Source: Bacillus pseudomycoides (GTDB taxonomy: Bacteria > Bacillota > Bacilli > Bacillales > Bacillaceae_G). From it: DNA of 64,000 nt. Below are positions 44,617 to 54,025 of the stretch, one piece after another; within the stretch, counting starts at the first letter, position 1; every line of letters starts with the position of its first letter. The DNA is taken from positions 26,997 through 90,996 of the forward strand of contig NZ_NUQE01000088.1 in the NCBI RefSeq assembly GCF_002582035.1, given 5' to 3'. Position numbers and translations under genes: made by a program. The notes under the pieces are model-generated. The model was not told where the DNA came from, searched no databases, and saw only the letters and a list, made by a program, of their open reading frames with translations.

Positions 44617-46560
44617 TTATAGTTGTTGTTGAGACTGTAATTTTTGAATATACGTCACAACCTCAGGATTCACCAGTGAAGATAAATCTCCAAGTTCTTT
44701 TCCTAAATACGCGGCTTTAATAACGCGGCGCATCACTTTCGAGTTGCGTGTTTTCGGTAAATCTTCAACAACATGAATATCTTTCGGACACAATGCTTTC
44801 CCAATGTGAGAGTTTACTAGACTCATTAACTCTTTTTTCAATTCTGGTGTAAATAAAGTGCCTTCGCGTAACACAACAAAGCAATGACACACTTCACCTT
44901 TCACTTCATCAGGAACTCCAATTGCACCGGCTTCTACGACATCGTAGTGTTTTACGAGAATGGATTCATATTCCGCAGGTCCGATACGTTTTCCAGCAAT
45001 ATTTAACGTATCGTCAGAACGACCTGTAATGATGTATTGTTCTCCATCATATAATACCCAGTCACCATGCACCCATTTGTTTTCAAAACGAGACCAGTAT
45101 GTGCCCAAATAACGATCATCTTCTTCCCAGAAACTTTTCGTCATACCAACCCAAGGCTTTTCTAAACATAATTCTCCGACCTCGTTTTGAACTGGCGCAC
45201 CTTTTTCATCCAATACAACAGCGGCCATTCCTGGTAGTGCTGTATTAAAACTAATTGGTGCAATCGGTTTAATAAGGACGTTTCCAAAAATACCGCCAGA
45301 AATTTCAGTACCACCAGAAATGTTACAAATTGGTACTTTACCCTTGCAAACTGTTTCAAAGAGCCACATCCAAGGGTCTGGGTTCCATGGTTCACCTGTT
45401 GAACCGATTACTTCTAAACTTTGCAATGAATGTTTGTTTGCCCATTCATCACCTTTTGCCATTAATGAACGAATTAATGTTGGTGAAATACCAAGATGTG
45501 TTACTTTATAACGATCAACCATTTCCCATAGACGATCTGGTTCTGGATAATCAGGTACACCTTCATACATAACCATTGTTGCTCCGTTAATAAGAGAACC
45601 AAATAGTAAGAACGGCCCCATCATCCAGCCCATATCAGTAATCCACAGCATTCGGTCACCTTGTTTTACGTTCATACCAAAACTAGCATCAAATGCTGCT
45701 TTTAACGGGAATCCTGCATGCGTGTGCACTGTTCCTTTCGGTTTACCTGTTGTACCAGATGTATAAATAAGCATAAGCGGATCGTCACTTTTCATCTCTT
45801 CTGCATGAGTAAATGGTTTCTCTTTTTCAAGAGCGCTCCATGAAATATCATAATCATGCGGTGTAAATTCGTTCCCCGCATGACGGACAATTACTACTTT
45901 TTCAACACTTGGGCAATGCCGACATGCTTTATCCACTTCATCTTTTAAAGAAACTGTTTTACCACGGCGTGCAAATCCATCTGCCGTAATAATCATTTTC
46001 GATCCTGCTGCTTGTACACGTGTCATAACCGCATCTGAAGCAAACCCTGAGAAAATAGGAGAAATGATCGCACCGATTTTCATCACAGCTAACATTGCAA
46101 CTACTGTCTCTGGTATCATTGGCATGTAAATTGTTACACGATCTCCTTTTTCAATTCCTAAATGCTTAAGACCATTTGAAACGCGGCTTACCCAATCATC
46201 TAGCTCTTCATATGTAAACGATTTTGATGTTCCATTTTCTCCTTCCCAAATGAGAGCCTTTTGTGCTTTTGTATCATCTTCTGCAATCCAGCGAGACAGT
46301 GCAGATTCTACAACATTGCAAGTACCATCCACATACCACTGTGCAAATGGAATACCGTTTGCCAAATCTAACACTTCTGTATATGGACTCATCCATTGAT
46401 AGCCTACAGCACGCTCTGCTTCTCCCCAAAACCATGCTGTATCTTCAATAGACTTTTGATAAAATGTTTCATAATCATCATGGCCTAGTGATTGCATCCA
46501 TTGATATAAGCGTGTTTTTGCTTTATATTCTTCTGTTGGAAACCAAACTGCTTGCTTCAC
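44617..46560 (-). CDS. Acetoacetyl-CoA/acetyl-CoA synthetase-like AMP-forming ligase
   Basis: 647 residues of the acetyl-/acetoacetyl-CoA synthetase branch: IYTSGTTGKPKGTVHTHAGF, ITDMGWMMGPF, GSTGEPWNPD, ISGGTEISGGIFGNV, HGDWVLYDGEQYIITGRSDD, AGKRIGPAEYE, and the C-terminal Lys in TRNSKVMRR. It ends the leucine operon, whose HMG-CoA lyase releases acetoacetate and acetyl-CoA. Activating acetoacetate with ATP would let the cell recover it as CoA thioester. That substrate is inferred from the neighbours; acetate or another acid is possible. Confidence 0.88.
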   Translation of the reverse strand: MKQAVWFPTEEYKAKTRLYQWMQSLGHDDYETFYQKSIEDTAWFWGEAERAVGYQWMSPYTEVLDLANGIPFAQWYVDGTCNVVESALSRWIAEDDTKAQKALIWEGENGTSKSFTYEELDDWVSRVSNGLKHLGIEKGDRVTIYMPMIPETVVAMLAVMKIGAIISPIFSGFASDAVMTRVQAAGSKMIITADGFARRGKTVSLKDEVDKACRHCPSVEKVVIVRHAGNEFTPHDYDISWSALEKEKPFTHAEEMKSDDPLMLIYTSGTTGKPKGTVHTHAGFPLKAAFDASFGMNVKQGDRMLWITDMGWMMGPFLLFGSLINGATMVMYEGVPDYPEPDRLWEMVDRYKVTHLGISPTLIRSLMAKGDEWANKHSLQSLEVIGSTGEPWNPDPWMWLFETVCKGKVPICNISGGTEISGGIFGNVLIKPIAPISFNTALPGMAAVVLDEKGAPVQNEVGELCLEKPWVGMTKSFWEEDDRYLGTYWSRFENKWVHGDWVLYDGEQYIITGRSDDTLNIAGKRIGPAEYESILVKHYDVVEAGAIGVPDEVKGEVCHCFVVLREGTLFTPELKKELMSLVNSHIGKALCPKDIHVVEDLPKTRNSKVMRRVIKAAYLGKELGDLSSLVNPEVVTYIQKLQSQQQL

Positions 46561-46629
46561 TATTCTTCCCCCCTTATTTTTTGAAAAAGAAAGCCCTTCA
46601 ACAGGGCATTCTCACTAATATATAAATCC

Positions 46630-46790
46630 ATTTTGATTTTTCAACATATAACTCACTGCTACGCAGAACAAAAGTGACCTGAGCTCGTTGCCTCTCTTTG
46701 TTTTCGTATGATACGTGGCAGGAAAGGAAGCTGACCGCTTCTAAGCAAGGCCGGATGTTCTCACCCACCTAAAAAGAAAGGAGTTTTATG
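46630..46790 (-). other. Possible structured intergenic element in the leucine operon
   Basis: A 160-base segment of higher GC than its surroundings between the carboxylase and CoA-ligase genes. It contains short complementary segments such as GAAGCGGTCAGCTTC and a GCCC...GGGC stem at 46588-46604. It does not encode protein and lacks T-box or known riboswitch signatures I can recognise. It might be a dispersed Bacillus repeat. Confidence 0.3.
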
Positions 46791-46827
46791 TCGTTTTTTC
46801 AATTTATATTTATATAAAAATTTCACT

Positions 46828-48369
46828 TTATACCGGATAAACTGGATGTTTTCGATCTGTAAACACTTGATATTTGCTCATATACATTTCAAAACGTTTC
46901 TTTAATTCTTCACGTAATTGGTTCGGATGGACAACACCATCAATTACCATTTCTGATGCAAGACGATAAATATCAATATCTTGCTTGTACTCTTCACGTT
47001 TTTGAGCGATAAAGCTTGGACGTTCTTCTTCTGAAAGTGCTGCAATTTTATTTGCATACACTGCGTTTACCGCTGCTTCTGGTCCCATTACTGCAATTGA
47101 TGCTGTCGGAAGTGCAAGGCAGCAATCAGGTTCAAATGCAGGGCCTGCCATCGCATATAAACCAGCACCGTATGCTTTTCGTACAACGATAGAAATTTTC
47201 GGTACAGTTGCTTCGCTCATCGCAGAAATCATTTTTGCACCGTGACGGATAATACCAGCACGCTCTACTTTTGTACCAATCATAAAGCCTGGTACATCAG
47301 CTAAGAATAAAAGTGGAATGTGGTACGCATCGCATAATGTAATAAATTTTGCTGCTTTATCAGCGGAATCATGGAATAATACGCCGCCTTTCATACGAGG
47401 CTGGTTCGCAATAATTCCAACTGGCATACCGTTAATACGTGCAAATCCAGTGATAAGTTCTTGTGCAAATAATTTTTTCACTTCAAAGAAAGAGTCTTCA
47501 TCAATAATACGTTTTATTAAATCAAGCATATTAAAAGGTGCATTGTGATTTTCTGGGATAATTTGTTCTAATGTTTTTTCAAATTCTTTCGGTTCTTGAG
47601 GTTCTGTCATTGGAGCTTTTTCTAAGTAGTTATTTGGAAAGTAAGAAATATATTGACGTGCTTTTGAAATTGCATCTTCTTCTGTTTTGCAAAGTACATC
47701 TCCGCAACCAGATACAGAGCAATGCATACGTGCTCCGCCCATTTCTTCTAATGTTACTTTTTCACCGATTACCATTTCAGCCATACGAGGTGAGCCAAGA
47801 TACATAGATGCATTTCCTTCAACCATCATAACAACGTCACAGAAAGCAGGAATATATGCACCACCGGCAGCGGATGGACCAAATAGTAAACAAATTTGCG
47901 GTATTTTGCCTGATAATTTTACTTGGTTATAGAAAATGCGCCCCGCGCCGCGTCTTCCTGGGAACATTTCAACTTGGTCAGTAATACGTGCGCCAGCGGA
48001 GTCAACAAGATAAAAGAGCGGTACACGTAATTTTTCAGCTGTTTCTTGAATACGTAAAATCTTTTCTACTGTACGAGATCCCCATGATCCTGCTTTTACA
48101 GTAGAATCGTTTGCCATTACACAAACAGTGCGTCCATTTACTTTACCAGTTGCAGTAACAACTCCATCAGCAGGTAAGCCTTCTTGTTCGCAGTTTGCAA
48201 ATAACGCATCTTCTACGTACTCACCGTTATCAAACAAAAGCGCCAAACGATCACGAACAAACATTTTCCCTTTTGCTGTATTTTGCTCATGATATTTCGG
48301 TGCACCGCCTTGTTTTATCGTTTCTACACGTTCTTCTAATGTACGAGATTGTTGTTTTTGATCTAGCAT
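46828..48369 (-). CDS. Methylcrotonyl-CoA carboxylase, carboxyltransferase (beta) subunit
   Basis: 513 residues of the biotin-dependent acyl-CoA carboxyltransferase family, YngE-like. GPSAAGGAYIPAFCDVVMM and RKAYGAGLYAMAGPAFEPD form the acyl-CoA and carboxybiotin oxyanion sites; GSWGSRTVEKILRIQETAEK lies in the N-terminal half. Neighbouring isovaleryl-CoA dehydrogenase, methylglutaconyl-CoA hydratase and HMG-CoA lyase genes point to 3-methylcrotonyl-CoA as substrate. The second ATG (48369) fits the GGGGG site better than that at 48375. It follows the hydratase gene with only a couple of bases between. Confidence 0.93.
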   Translation of the reverse strand: MLDQKQQSRTLEERVETIKQGGAPKYHEQNTAKGKMFVRDRLALLFDNGEYVEDALFANCEQEGLPADGVVTATGKVNGRTVCVMANDSTVKAGSWGSRTVEKILRIQETAEKLRVPLFYLVDSAGARITDQVEMFPGRRGAGRIFYNQVKLSGKIPQICLLFGPSAAGGAYIPAFCDVVMMVEGNASMYLGSPRMAEMVIGEKVTLEEMGGARMHCSVSGCGDVLCKTEEDAISKARQYISYFPNNYLEKAPMTEPQEPKEFEKTLEQIIPENHNAPFNMLDLIKRIIDEDSFFEVKKLFAQELITGFARINGMPVGIIANQPRMKGGVLFHDSADKAAKFITLCDAYHIPLLFLADVPGFMIGTKVERAGIIRHGAKMISAMSEATVPKISIVVRKAYGAGLYAMAGPAFEPDCCLALPTASIAVMGPEAAVNAVYANKIAALSEEERPSFIAQKREEYKQDIDIYRLASEMVIDGVVHPNQLREELKKRFEMYMSKYQVFTDRKHPVYPV

Positions 48370-48371
48370 GT

Positions 48372-49160
48372 TCATTCCCCCTTATAAATCGGCTTCCGTT
48401 TTTCGCGAAATGCTTGTAATCCTTCTAAGCGATCTTTCGTATGAATAACTCCTTCGTACGCTTGCTTTTCCATTTGTAAACCAGTCTTTAAATCTACTTG
48501 CATACCATTTGTAATCGCTTCTTTCGCAAGACGAACAGCAATTGGACCATTCTTTGCAATTTGTTTTGCAATTTCAATTGCTTTTTCTTCTAATTCTTCA
48601 GCAGGAGTAACATATTCAACAAGTCCGTATTCCTTTGCTTCTGCAGCTGAAATACGTCTTGCTGTATAAATTAATTCTTTTGCACGTCCAACTCCAATTA
48701 AACGCGGAAGACGCTGCGTACCACCAGCTCCTGGAATAATCGCAAGCGAAGTTTCTGTTAAACCAAGACTTGCTGTTTCAGAAGCAATGCGGATATCACA
48801 AGCAAGACTTAATTCTGTACCGCCGCCAAGCGCAATTCCATTTAGAACTGCAATAACAGGTTGTGATAATTGTTCTACCATATCCATTGTAGAGCGAATC
48901 ATTCCAACTGCATGGCGTACTTGTTCTTCGTTCATATTCGCGCGTTCTTTTAAATCTGCACCTGCACAAAATGCTTTTGCACCTGCACCCGTAATCATTA
49001 CGACACGGACATCATTTTCTTCGTTAATGTGACTAAGTGTATCTTGTAATTCTTCTAAAAGAGCAAGTGATAAAGCATTTGCTTGTCGTTCACGATTTAA
49101 CGTCACTTTCACAATATGAGGAGTTACGTATTCAACTGAAATATTTTGCAGCTGTAACAT
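48372..49160 (-). CDS. Methylglutaconyl-CoA hydratase (enoyl-CoA hydratase family)
   Basis: 262 residues of the crotonase fold, YngF-like. Oxyanion-hole segments AFCAGADLKERANM and NGIALGGGTELSLACDIRIA are intact; the catalytic Glu lies in LGLTETSLAIIPGAGGTQRL. It hydrates 3-methylglutaconyl-CoA to HMG-CoA in leucine breakdown, a role assigned from position between HMG-CoA lyase and carboxylase genes. GAGTAGGTG precedes the ATG. Confidence 0.92.
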   Translation of the reverse strand: MLQLQNISVEYVTPHIVKVTLNRERQANALSLALLEELQDTLSHINEENDVRVVMITGAGAKAFCAGADLKERANMNEEQVRHAVGMIRSTMDMVEQLSQPVIAVLNGIALGGGTELSLACDIRIASETASLGLTETSLAIIPGAGGTQRLPRLIGVGRAKELIYTARRISAAEAKEYGLVEYVTPAEELEEKAIEIAKQIAKNGPIAVRLAKEAITNGMQVDLKTGLQMEKQAYEGVIHTKDRLEGLQAFREKRKPIYKGE

Positions 49161-49164
49161 GGGA

Positions 49165-50076
49165 TCACCTACTCACTGTTTTATTTTGTAAGGCACGGTA
49201 TACATGGCTTGGAATCTGCATATCAAGCTTGCTTTGAATAAATTTCGTTGCTTGTAACAACTTTTCTTCATTTACATTTGTCTGCACGCCCATTTTATGA
49301 AGCATGTGAACTAAATCATTTGTTGCGACATTTCCAGACGCACCTGGTGCATACGGACAGCCGCCCAGACCACCGCATGAGCTGTCAAAAGTTGTGACAC
49401 CACATTCTAATGACTTTACAACATTGGCAAGTGCCATGCCGTACGTGTTATGAAAGTGCATCGCAAACTTGGAAGAATCGTATTTTTTGAGTAGATGCTC
49501 TAGTACACGTTCTACTTGTGTTGGATTTGCTACTCCAATCGTATCTCCAAGCGATACTTCATAAATACCATACGAAAACAATTTGTCACAAAGTTCATCA
49601 ACCGCATGAACACTTATTTCCCCTTCATATGGACAACCAAACACAGTAGATACGTAACCACGTACCGTTTTCCCAGCAAATAGCGATTGTTTCGTTATAT
49701 CTTCAATAACAGAAAGTGCTTCATCAATTGATTTATTAATATTTTTCTTATTATGCGTTTCACTAGCAGATAAAAAGACGTTCACCTCATCTACATCTTG
49801 CAAAAGCGCCCGTTCCAAACCATTTTGATTTGGAACGAGGGCTGCATATGTAACATGTGGTTTCCGCTCAAGCATTGTAAACACATCTTGTGCATCTGCT
49901 AAAGCAGGAATCCATTTAGGGTGAACAAAAGATGAAACTTCAATATAAGAAAGACCTGCGTCTGCTAACATATGAATCCATTTCACTTTATCTTTTGAGC
50001 CAACAATTTTCTTTTCATTTTGCAAACCATCACGCGGTCCAACTTCTTTAATAGAAGCAAAAGAAGGTAGTTTCAA
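49165..50076 (-). CDS. Hydroxymethylglutaryl-CoA lyase
   Basis: 303 residues, YngG/MvaB-like. EVGPRDGLQNEKK holds the catalytic Arg/Asp, MHFHNTYGMALANV the metal-binding His pair, and GGLGGCPYAPGASGNVATND the signature active-site Cys loop. It splits HMG-CoA into acetyl-CoA and acetoacetate. The start codon is a TTG at 50076 with GGGGTG upstream. It sits four bases before the hydratase start, in the leucine operon. Confidence 0.95.
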   Translation of the reverse strand: MKLPSFASIKEVGPRDGLQNEKKIVGSKDKVKWIHMLADAGLSYIEVSSFVHPKWIPALADAQDVFTMLERKPHVTYAALVPNQNGLERALLQDVDEVNVFLSASETHNKKNINKSIDEALSVIEDITKQSLFAGKTVRGYVSTVFGCPYEGEISVHAVDELCDKLFSYGIYEVSLGDTIGVANPTQVERVLEHLLKKYDSSKFAMHFHNTYGMALANVVKSLECGVTTFDSSCGGLGGCPYAPGASGNVATNDLVHMLHKMGVQTNVNEEKLLQATKFIQSKLDMQIPSHVYRALQNKTVSR

Positions 50077-50097
50077 TCGATTACACCCCGTTTCTAA

Positions 50098-50310
50098 TTA
50101 TTCAATTTCTACTAATACATCTCCCTCATTAACAAAATCGCCTTCTTGCACAAGAATCTTCATAACTGTGCCAGATTCTTCTACAGCGATTGGAATTTCC
50201 ATTTTCATAGATTCTAAAATGACGACATCTTGATCTTCCTCTACTGTATCTCCTACACCCACTACAATTTTCCAAACGTTTCCTGCCATCGTTGCATATA
50301 CTTTTGTCAT
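50098..50310 (-). CDS. Biotin carboxyl carrier (biotin/lipoyl attachment) protein
   Basis: 70 residues consisting of a single biotinyl domain with the attachment site ESMKMEIP (biotinylated Lys between the two Met). It is the detached carrier of the methylcrotonyl-CoA carboxylase, equivalent to YngHB in B. subtilis, passing carboxybiotin between the biotin carboxylase and carboxyltransferase encoded on either side. GGAGGAAAT precedes the ATG. Confidence 0.95.
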   Translation of the reverse strand: MTKVYATMAGNVWKIVVGVGDTVEEDQDVVILESMKMEIPIAVEESGTVMKILVQEGDFVNEGDVLVEIE

Positions 50311-50341
50311 CATTTATTTCCTCCTTTAAATTTCGTAACCT

Positions 50342-51679
50342 TTATTTTTTCACAAGCTGTTTCGTTACAAAGCTTGTTGTGTAAATACCACTTTGGAATA
50401 CTTCATCTTCTAGTACTTGCAGAAGCATCGGCGTATTTGTTTTAATCCCTTCCACTTTCAATTCTTCTAATGCTGCTTGCAATTTTTGAATTGCATCTTT
50501 GCGCGTTTCACCATGTGCAATTATTTTTGCAATCATCGGATCATAAAACGGTGTAATTGTTACACCATCTTCTAAGAAATGATCGATGCGAACTGATGTC
50601 GGAAGAGAAAGAGACGTGATTTTCCCTGGTGATGGGAAAAATGTTTTTGGGTCCTCCGCATAAATACGAACTTCAATGGCATGACCACTTCGTTTTACTT
50701 CGTCCTGCGTAAACGAAAGTGTTTCGCCTGATGCGATGCGTAGTTGTTGCTCTACTAAATCAAGACCTGTAATTTCTTCTGTTACTGGATGCTCTACTTG
50801 TAATCTCGTATTCATTTCTAAGAAATAGAAATTTTTCTCATCATCAACAAGAAATTCAATTGTCCCTGCATTCGCATAACCAAGTGCTTTCGCAGCTTTT
50901 ACCGCAACTTCTCCCATCGCCTTGCGCGTTTCTTCATCTAAAAATGGAGATGGCGCTTCTTCGATTACTTTTTGATTACGGCGCTGCACAGAGCATTCAC
51001 GTTCCCACAAATACACTGTATTCCCCTGTTTATCAGCAAGCACTTGAATCTCGATATGATGCGCGTTTGTAATCAATCGTTCCATATACATTTCCCCGTT
51101 TCCGAAGAAATTTTTTGCACGCGTTTGATTACTTTCAAATGCTTGAGTGAGCGCTTGCTCAGTTTCAATCACTTGCATACCAATGCCCCCGCCGCCAGCG
51201 GATGCTTTTAACATAAGTGGATAACCAATTTGATTTGCAATTACTTTTGCTTCTTCAACTGTTGGAATGCTAGTTGAAATACCAGGTACAATTGGAACTT
51301 CTGCTTCTAGCATTGCTTTACGGGACTCAATTTTGCTTCCCATTTTCGCAATAACCTCTTTAGAAGGACCAATGAAGACAATTCCTTCTTCTTCGCAGCG
51401 CGCTGCAAATGTTGGATTTTCTGATAACAATCCATAACCTGGGTGAATTGCTTCTACATTTGTTTCTTTTGCAATTTCAATGATCTTTTCAAGATTTAAA
51501 TAACTTTCTTGGACACGCGGACCACCAACAAGATATGCTTCATTTGCCATTTTCACATGAAGTGCAGATTCATCAGCTTCTGAATAAATCGCAACTGTAC
51601 GAATCCCAAGTTTTTGACACGTCTTTATAATGCGAACGGCAATTTCACCGCGGTTAGCAATTAGTATTTTTCGAAACAT
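50342..51679 (-). CDS. Methylcrotonyl-CoA carboxylase, biotin carboxylase subunit
   Basis: 445 residues of the AccC-like biotin carboxylase family, YngH-like: MFRKILIANRGEIAVRIIKT, PGYGLLSENPTFAARCEEEG, ATP-grasp loop KASAGGGGIGMQ, HIEIQVLADKQGN, NFYFLEMNTRLQVEHPVTEE. It carboxylates biotin on the small carrier with ATP and bicarbonate. The ATG at 51679 has AGGAGGGATC upstream and begins 14 bases after the dehydrogenase stop. Confidence 0.94.
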   Translation of the reverse strand: MFRKILIANRGEIAVRIIKTCQKLGIRTVAIYSEADESALHVKMANEAYLVGGPRVQESYLNLEKIIEIAKETNVEAIHPGYGLLSENPTFAARCEEEGIVFIGPSKEVIAKMGSKIESRKAMLEAEVPIVPGISTSIPTVEEAKVIANQIGYPLMLKASAGGGGIGMQVIETEQALTQAFESNQTRAKNFFGNGEMYMERLITNAHHIEIQVLADKQGNTVYLWERECSVQRRNQKVIEEAPSPFLDEETRKAMGEVAVKAAKALGYANAGTIEFLVDDEKNFYFLEMNTRLQVEHPVTEEITGLDLVEQQLRIASGETLSFTQDEVKRSGHAIEVRIYAEDPKTFFPSPGKITSLSLPTSVRIDHFLEDGVTITPFYDPMIAKIIAHGETRKDAIQKLQAALEELKVEGIKTNTPMLLQVLEDEVFQSGIYTTSFVTKQLVKK

Positions 51680-51693
51680 AGTGATCCCTCCTA

Positions 51694-52839
51694 TTAACGA
51701 CATCCTAAATGTCTTGAAATAACGAGACGTTGAATTTCAGAAGTACCTTCACCAATTTCCAATAACTTTGCATCACGAATATGACGCTCTACTTCATACT
51801 CACGCATATATCCGTAACCACCATGAATTTGAACCGCTTGATTTGATACACGGCTTGCTGTTTCAGATGCAAAAAGCTTTGCCATCGCAGCTTCTTTCCC
51901 AAATGGCTTATCATTGTCTTTTAACCAAGCAGCTTTATGTACCATATTGCGTGCTAATTCAATTTCTGTTGCCATATCTGCCAATTTAAATTGAATTGCT
52001 TGGAAGTTTGATAGAGAACGACCAAATTGTTTACGCTCCTTTGCGTATTGTAATGCACGCTCAAATGCAGATTGAGCAATCCCTACTGCTAATGAAGCAA
52101 TGGAAATACGGCCGCCATCTAACGTATATAAAAATTGTTTAAACCCTTTACTTACATCCCCAAGGATATTTTCCTTTGGTACACGAACGCCATCTAAAAC
52201 AATTTCACATGTATTTGAAGCACGAACACCCATTTTGTCGTACGGACTAGAAATTGTTAATCCTTCGCTATTTGTCGGTACAATAAAAGCAGAAATTCGT
52301 TTCTTACCGCTTTCGTCAACACCGTTGATAGCGGTTACAATAATCGTATTCGCATACTCTGCATTTGTAATCCAGCACTTCTCTCCGTTAATTACATACT
52401 CATCGCCATCTAATACCGCTTTCGTTTGTGTACCACCAGCATCAGATCCAGCATTTGGTTCTGTTAATCCAAATGCACCAAGTGTCTTACCAGATGCCAT
52501 TGGAACTAAATATTTTTGTTTTTGTTCTTCTGTACCAAAATAATAAATTGGAGAAGCGCCCAGTGAGATTGTTGCAGCATAACTTAATCCTGTACCACCG
52601 CAAGCACGACCAATTTCTTCAACTGCTAATGCATACGATAACGTATCGCCGCCAGAACCACCGTATTCTTCAGGGAATGGGATTCCTAACAAACCAAGTT
52701 CGCCCATCTTTTGAAACGTTTCATATGGGAATTCTGCTGTTTTGTCGTAATACACCGCTTTCGGAGCGATTTCCTTTTCAGCAAAGTCGCGCACCATTTC
52801 TTTGATCATTTGTTTTTCTCTAGTAAGAGTAAATTCCAT
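51694..52839 (-). CDS. Isovaleryl-CoA dehydrogenase-type acyl-CoA dehydrogenase
   Basis: 381 residues, YngJ-like flavoprotein. FGLTEPNAGSDAGGTQTKAV and CWITNAEYANTIIVTA are FAD-binding segments; QIHGGYGYMREYEVERHIRD and LLEIGEGTSEIQRLVISRHL form the C-terminal signature. It oxidises isovaleryl-CoA to 3-methylcrotonyl-CoA at the head of the leucine operon. In B. subtilis the equivalent operon is mother-cell (SigE) expressed; the upstream 150 bases here do not let me confirm that. AGGGGTGTG precedes the ATG. Confidence 0.93.
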   Translation of the reverse strand: MEFTLTREKQMIKEMVRDFAEKEIAPKAVYYDKTAEFPYETFQKMGELGLLGIPFPEEYGGSGGDTLSYALAVEEIGRACGGTGLSYAATISLGASPIYYFGTEEQKQKYLVPMASGKTLGAFGLTEPNAGSDAGGTQTKAVLDGDEYVINGEKCWITNAEYANTIIVTAINGVDESGKKRISAFIVPTNSEGLTISSPYDKMGVRASNTCEIVLDGVRVPKENILGDVSKGFKQFLYTLDGGRISIASLAVGIAQSAFERALQYAKERKQFGRSLSNFQAIQFKLADMATEIELARNMVHKAAWLKDNDKPFGKEAAMAKLFASETASRVSNQAVQIHGGYGYMREYEVERHIRDAKLLEIGEGTSEIQRLVISRHLGCR

Positions 52840-52985
52840 TTGTCACACCCCTAATTGAATTCGCTATTTCGACAGCGTGCGCATATATAGTACAAATGTT
52901 GCATCGAAAAAAGAATAAACAGTAGTGAGATAATTGCTATAATTCTGTCATAATTCAATTGTAAAACAGAATCTGTACTAATGCA

Positions 52986-53025
52986 CAAAAAAATTCCTAC
53001 ATTGTTCTACAACAACATAGGAATT
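52986..53025 (-). terminator. Rho-independent terminator after the DUF523/DUF1722 gene
   Basis: Stem AATTCCTA-ATTGTT / AACAA-TAGGAATT followed on the minus strand by TTTTTTT, about 28 bases after the stop codon. It separates the ABC operon from the leucine operon promoter. Confidence 0.82.
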
Positions 53026-53052
53026 AAAAGGTCGAATTATGTAGTTTTTTGT

Positions 53053-54021
53053 TTAATAATCTCTACCTTTTCCAGAATCTGTTATTTCCACTAAAACTTC
53101 TGGATATGGTTCAAAATATGTTTGTCTTAATAAGTATGTTTCTTCAAATCGAAGTGCCCACGATTTTAAAATAGCGAGAATACTACTTAATGGTATTTTC
53201 TTTTCTGCATACTTACTAAGTAAAGAAAGAAAATGAGCTTTCTCTTCGTTCTTCAATTTATTTTTAAAATAGCCAAAAATATGCTGGCATACGTTTATAT
53301 TTGATGTATACCGCGGTGTACGTTTTAACAACTCATACAATGTTTTTTCATAGTTTGCAAATACTTCATCAACCGGACATTTTTCCTGATTAGCAATGAT
53401 ACGCCCTAATTCTTTTTGCTTCGTTTGATTATACGCCATGAATAAGTATTTATAATCGGATTGAAATTCAACTAAGGCCTTCATGTTTTTCTTTTTCTTT
53501 AACGTTTTAAAATGAGCAATCGTAAATAACTGCGTAAAAAAATGTTCACGAATAATGAAATTCGACAATCTTCCTTCTTCTTCAATTGCTAAATGTGGAA
53601 AGGTTGCTAATACTGCACTGCCAAATAAACCGGCGCCCTTTCCCTTTGTTGGTGCTTTTCCTACCCCAGCATATATTTTCACATCACGAGTTCCGCAACT
53701 TGGAGACCTATTTTTCAAAATAAAACCATCTACATCCGGTAGAGAAGATAAAAATACATCTGAAAACTGCTGCATTTTCTCTGTTAAATCGTCTCCCGTT
53801 GATGGCTGTATTAATTTTTGTGTTCCATCTTGTTCGACGATACGAATTGTTTCCCTTGGAATGCTAAGGCCAATTTCTACTTCTGGACAAATTGGAATGA
53901 ATTCTACATACGGCTGTAAATTCCTTACTGTTGTATCAGAAATCTTGTCACCGTTATAACGACATGCTTCAAATTCTAAACATTTACTTACGACAACTGT
54001 TGGTTTTACAAATTGCCTCAT
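53053..54021 (-). CDS. DUF523 and DUF1722 two-domain protein
   Basis: 322 residues. The N-terminal DUF523 domain (about 8-160) has VVSKCLEFEACRYNGDKISD, FIPICPEVEIGLSIPRE and ILKNRSPSCGTRDVKIYAG with conserved Cys. The C-terminal DUF1722 domain (about 185-300) has YKYLFMAYNQTKQKELGRII. The DUF523 half could bind a metal through its Cys residues. Overall function is unknown. It starts four bases after the TetR gene and is the last gene of the exporter operon. Confidence 0.85.
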   Translation of the reverse strand: MRQFVKPTVVVSKCLEFEACRYNGDKISDTTVRNLQPYVEFIPICPEVEIGLSIPRETIRIVEQDGTQKLIQPSTGDDLTEKMQQFSDVFLSSLPDVDGFILKNRSPSCGTRDVKIYAGVGKAPTKGKGAGLFGSAVLATFPHLAIEEEGRLSNFIIREHFFTQLFTIAHFKTLKKKKNMKALVEFQSDYKYLFMAYNQTKQKELGRIIANQEKCPVDEVFANYEKTLYELLKRTPRYTSNINVCQHIFGYFKNKLKNEEKAHFLSLLSKYAEKKIPLSSILAILKSWALRFEETYLLRQTYFEPYPEVLVEITDSGKGRDY

Positions 54022-54025
54022 ATGA

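Noticed and set aside
46630-46790. T-box leader or riboswitch in the leucine operon
   Set aside because: No conserved T-box sequence (AGGGTGGNACCGCG-like) or antiterminator/terminator pair was found, and it lies mid-operon rather than upstream.
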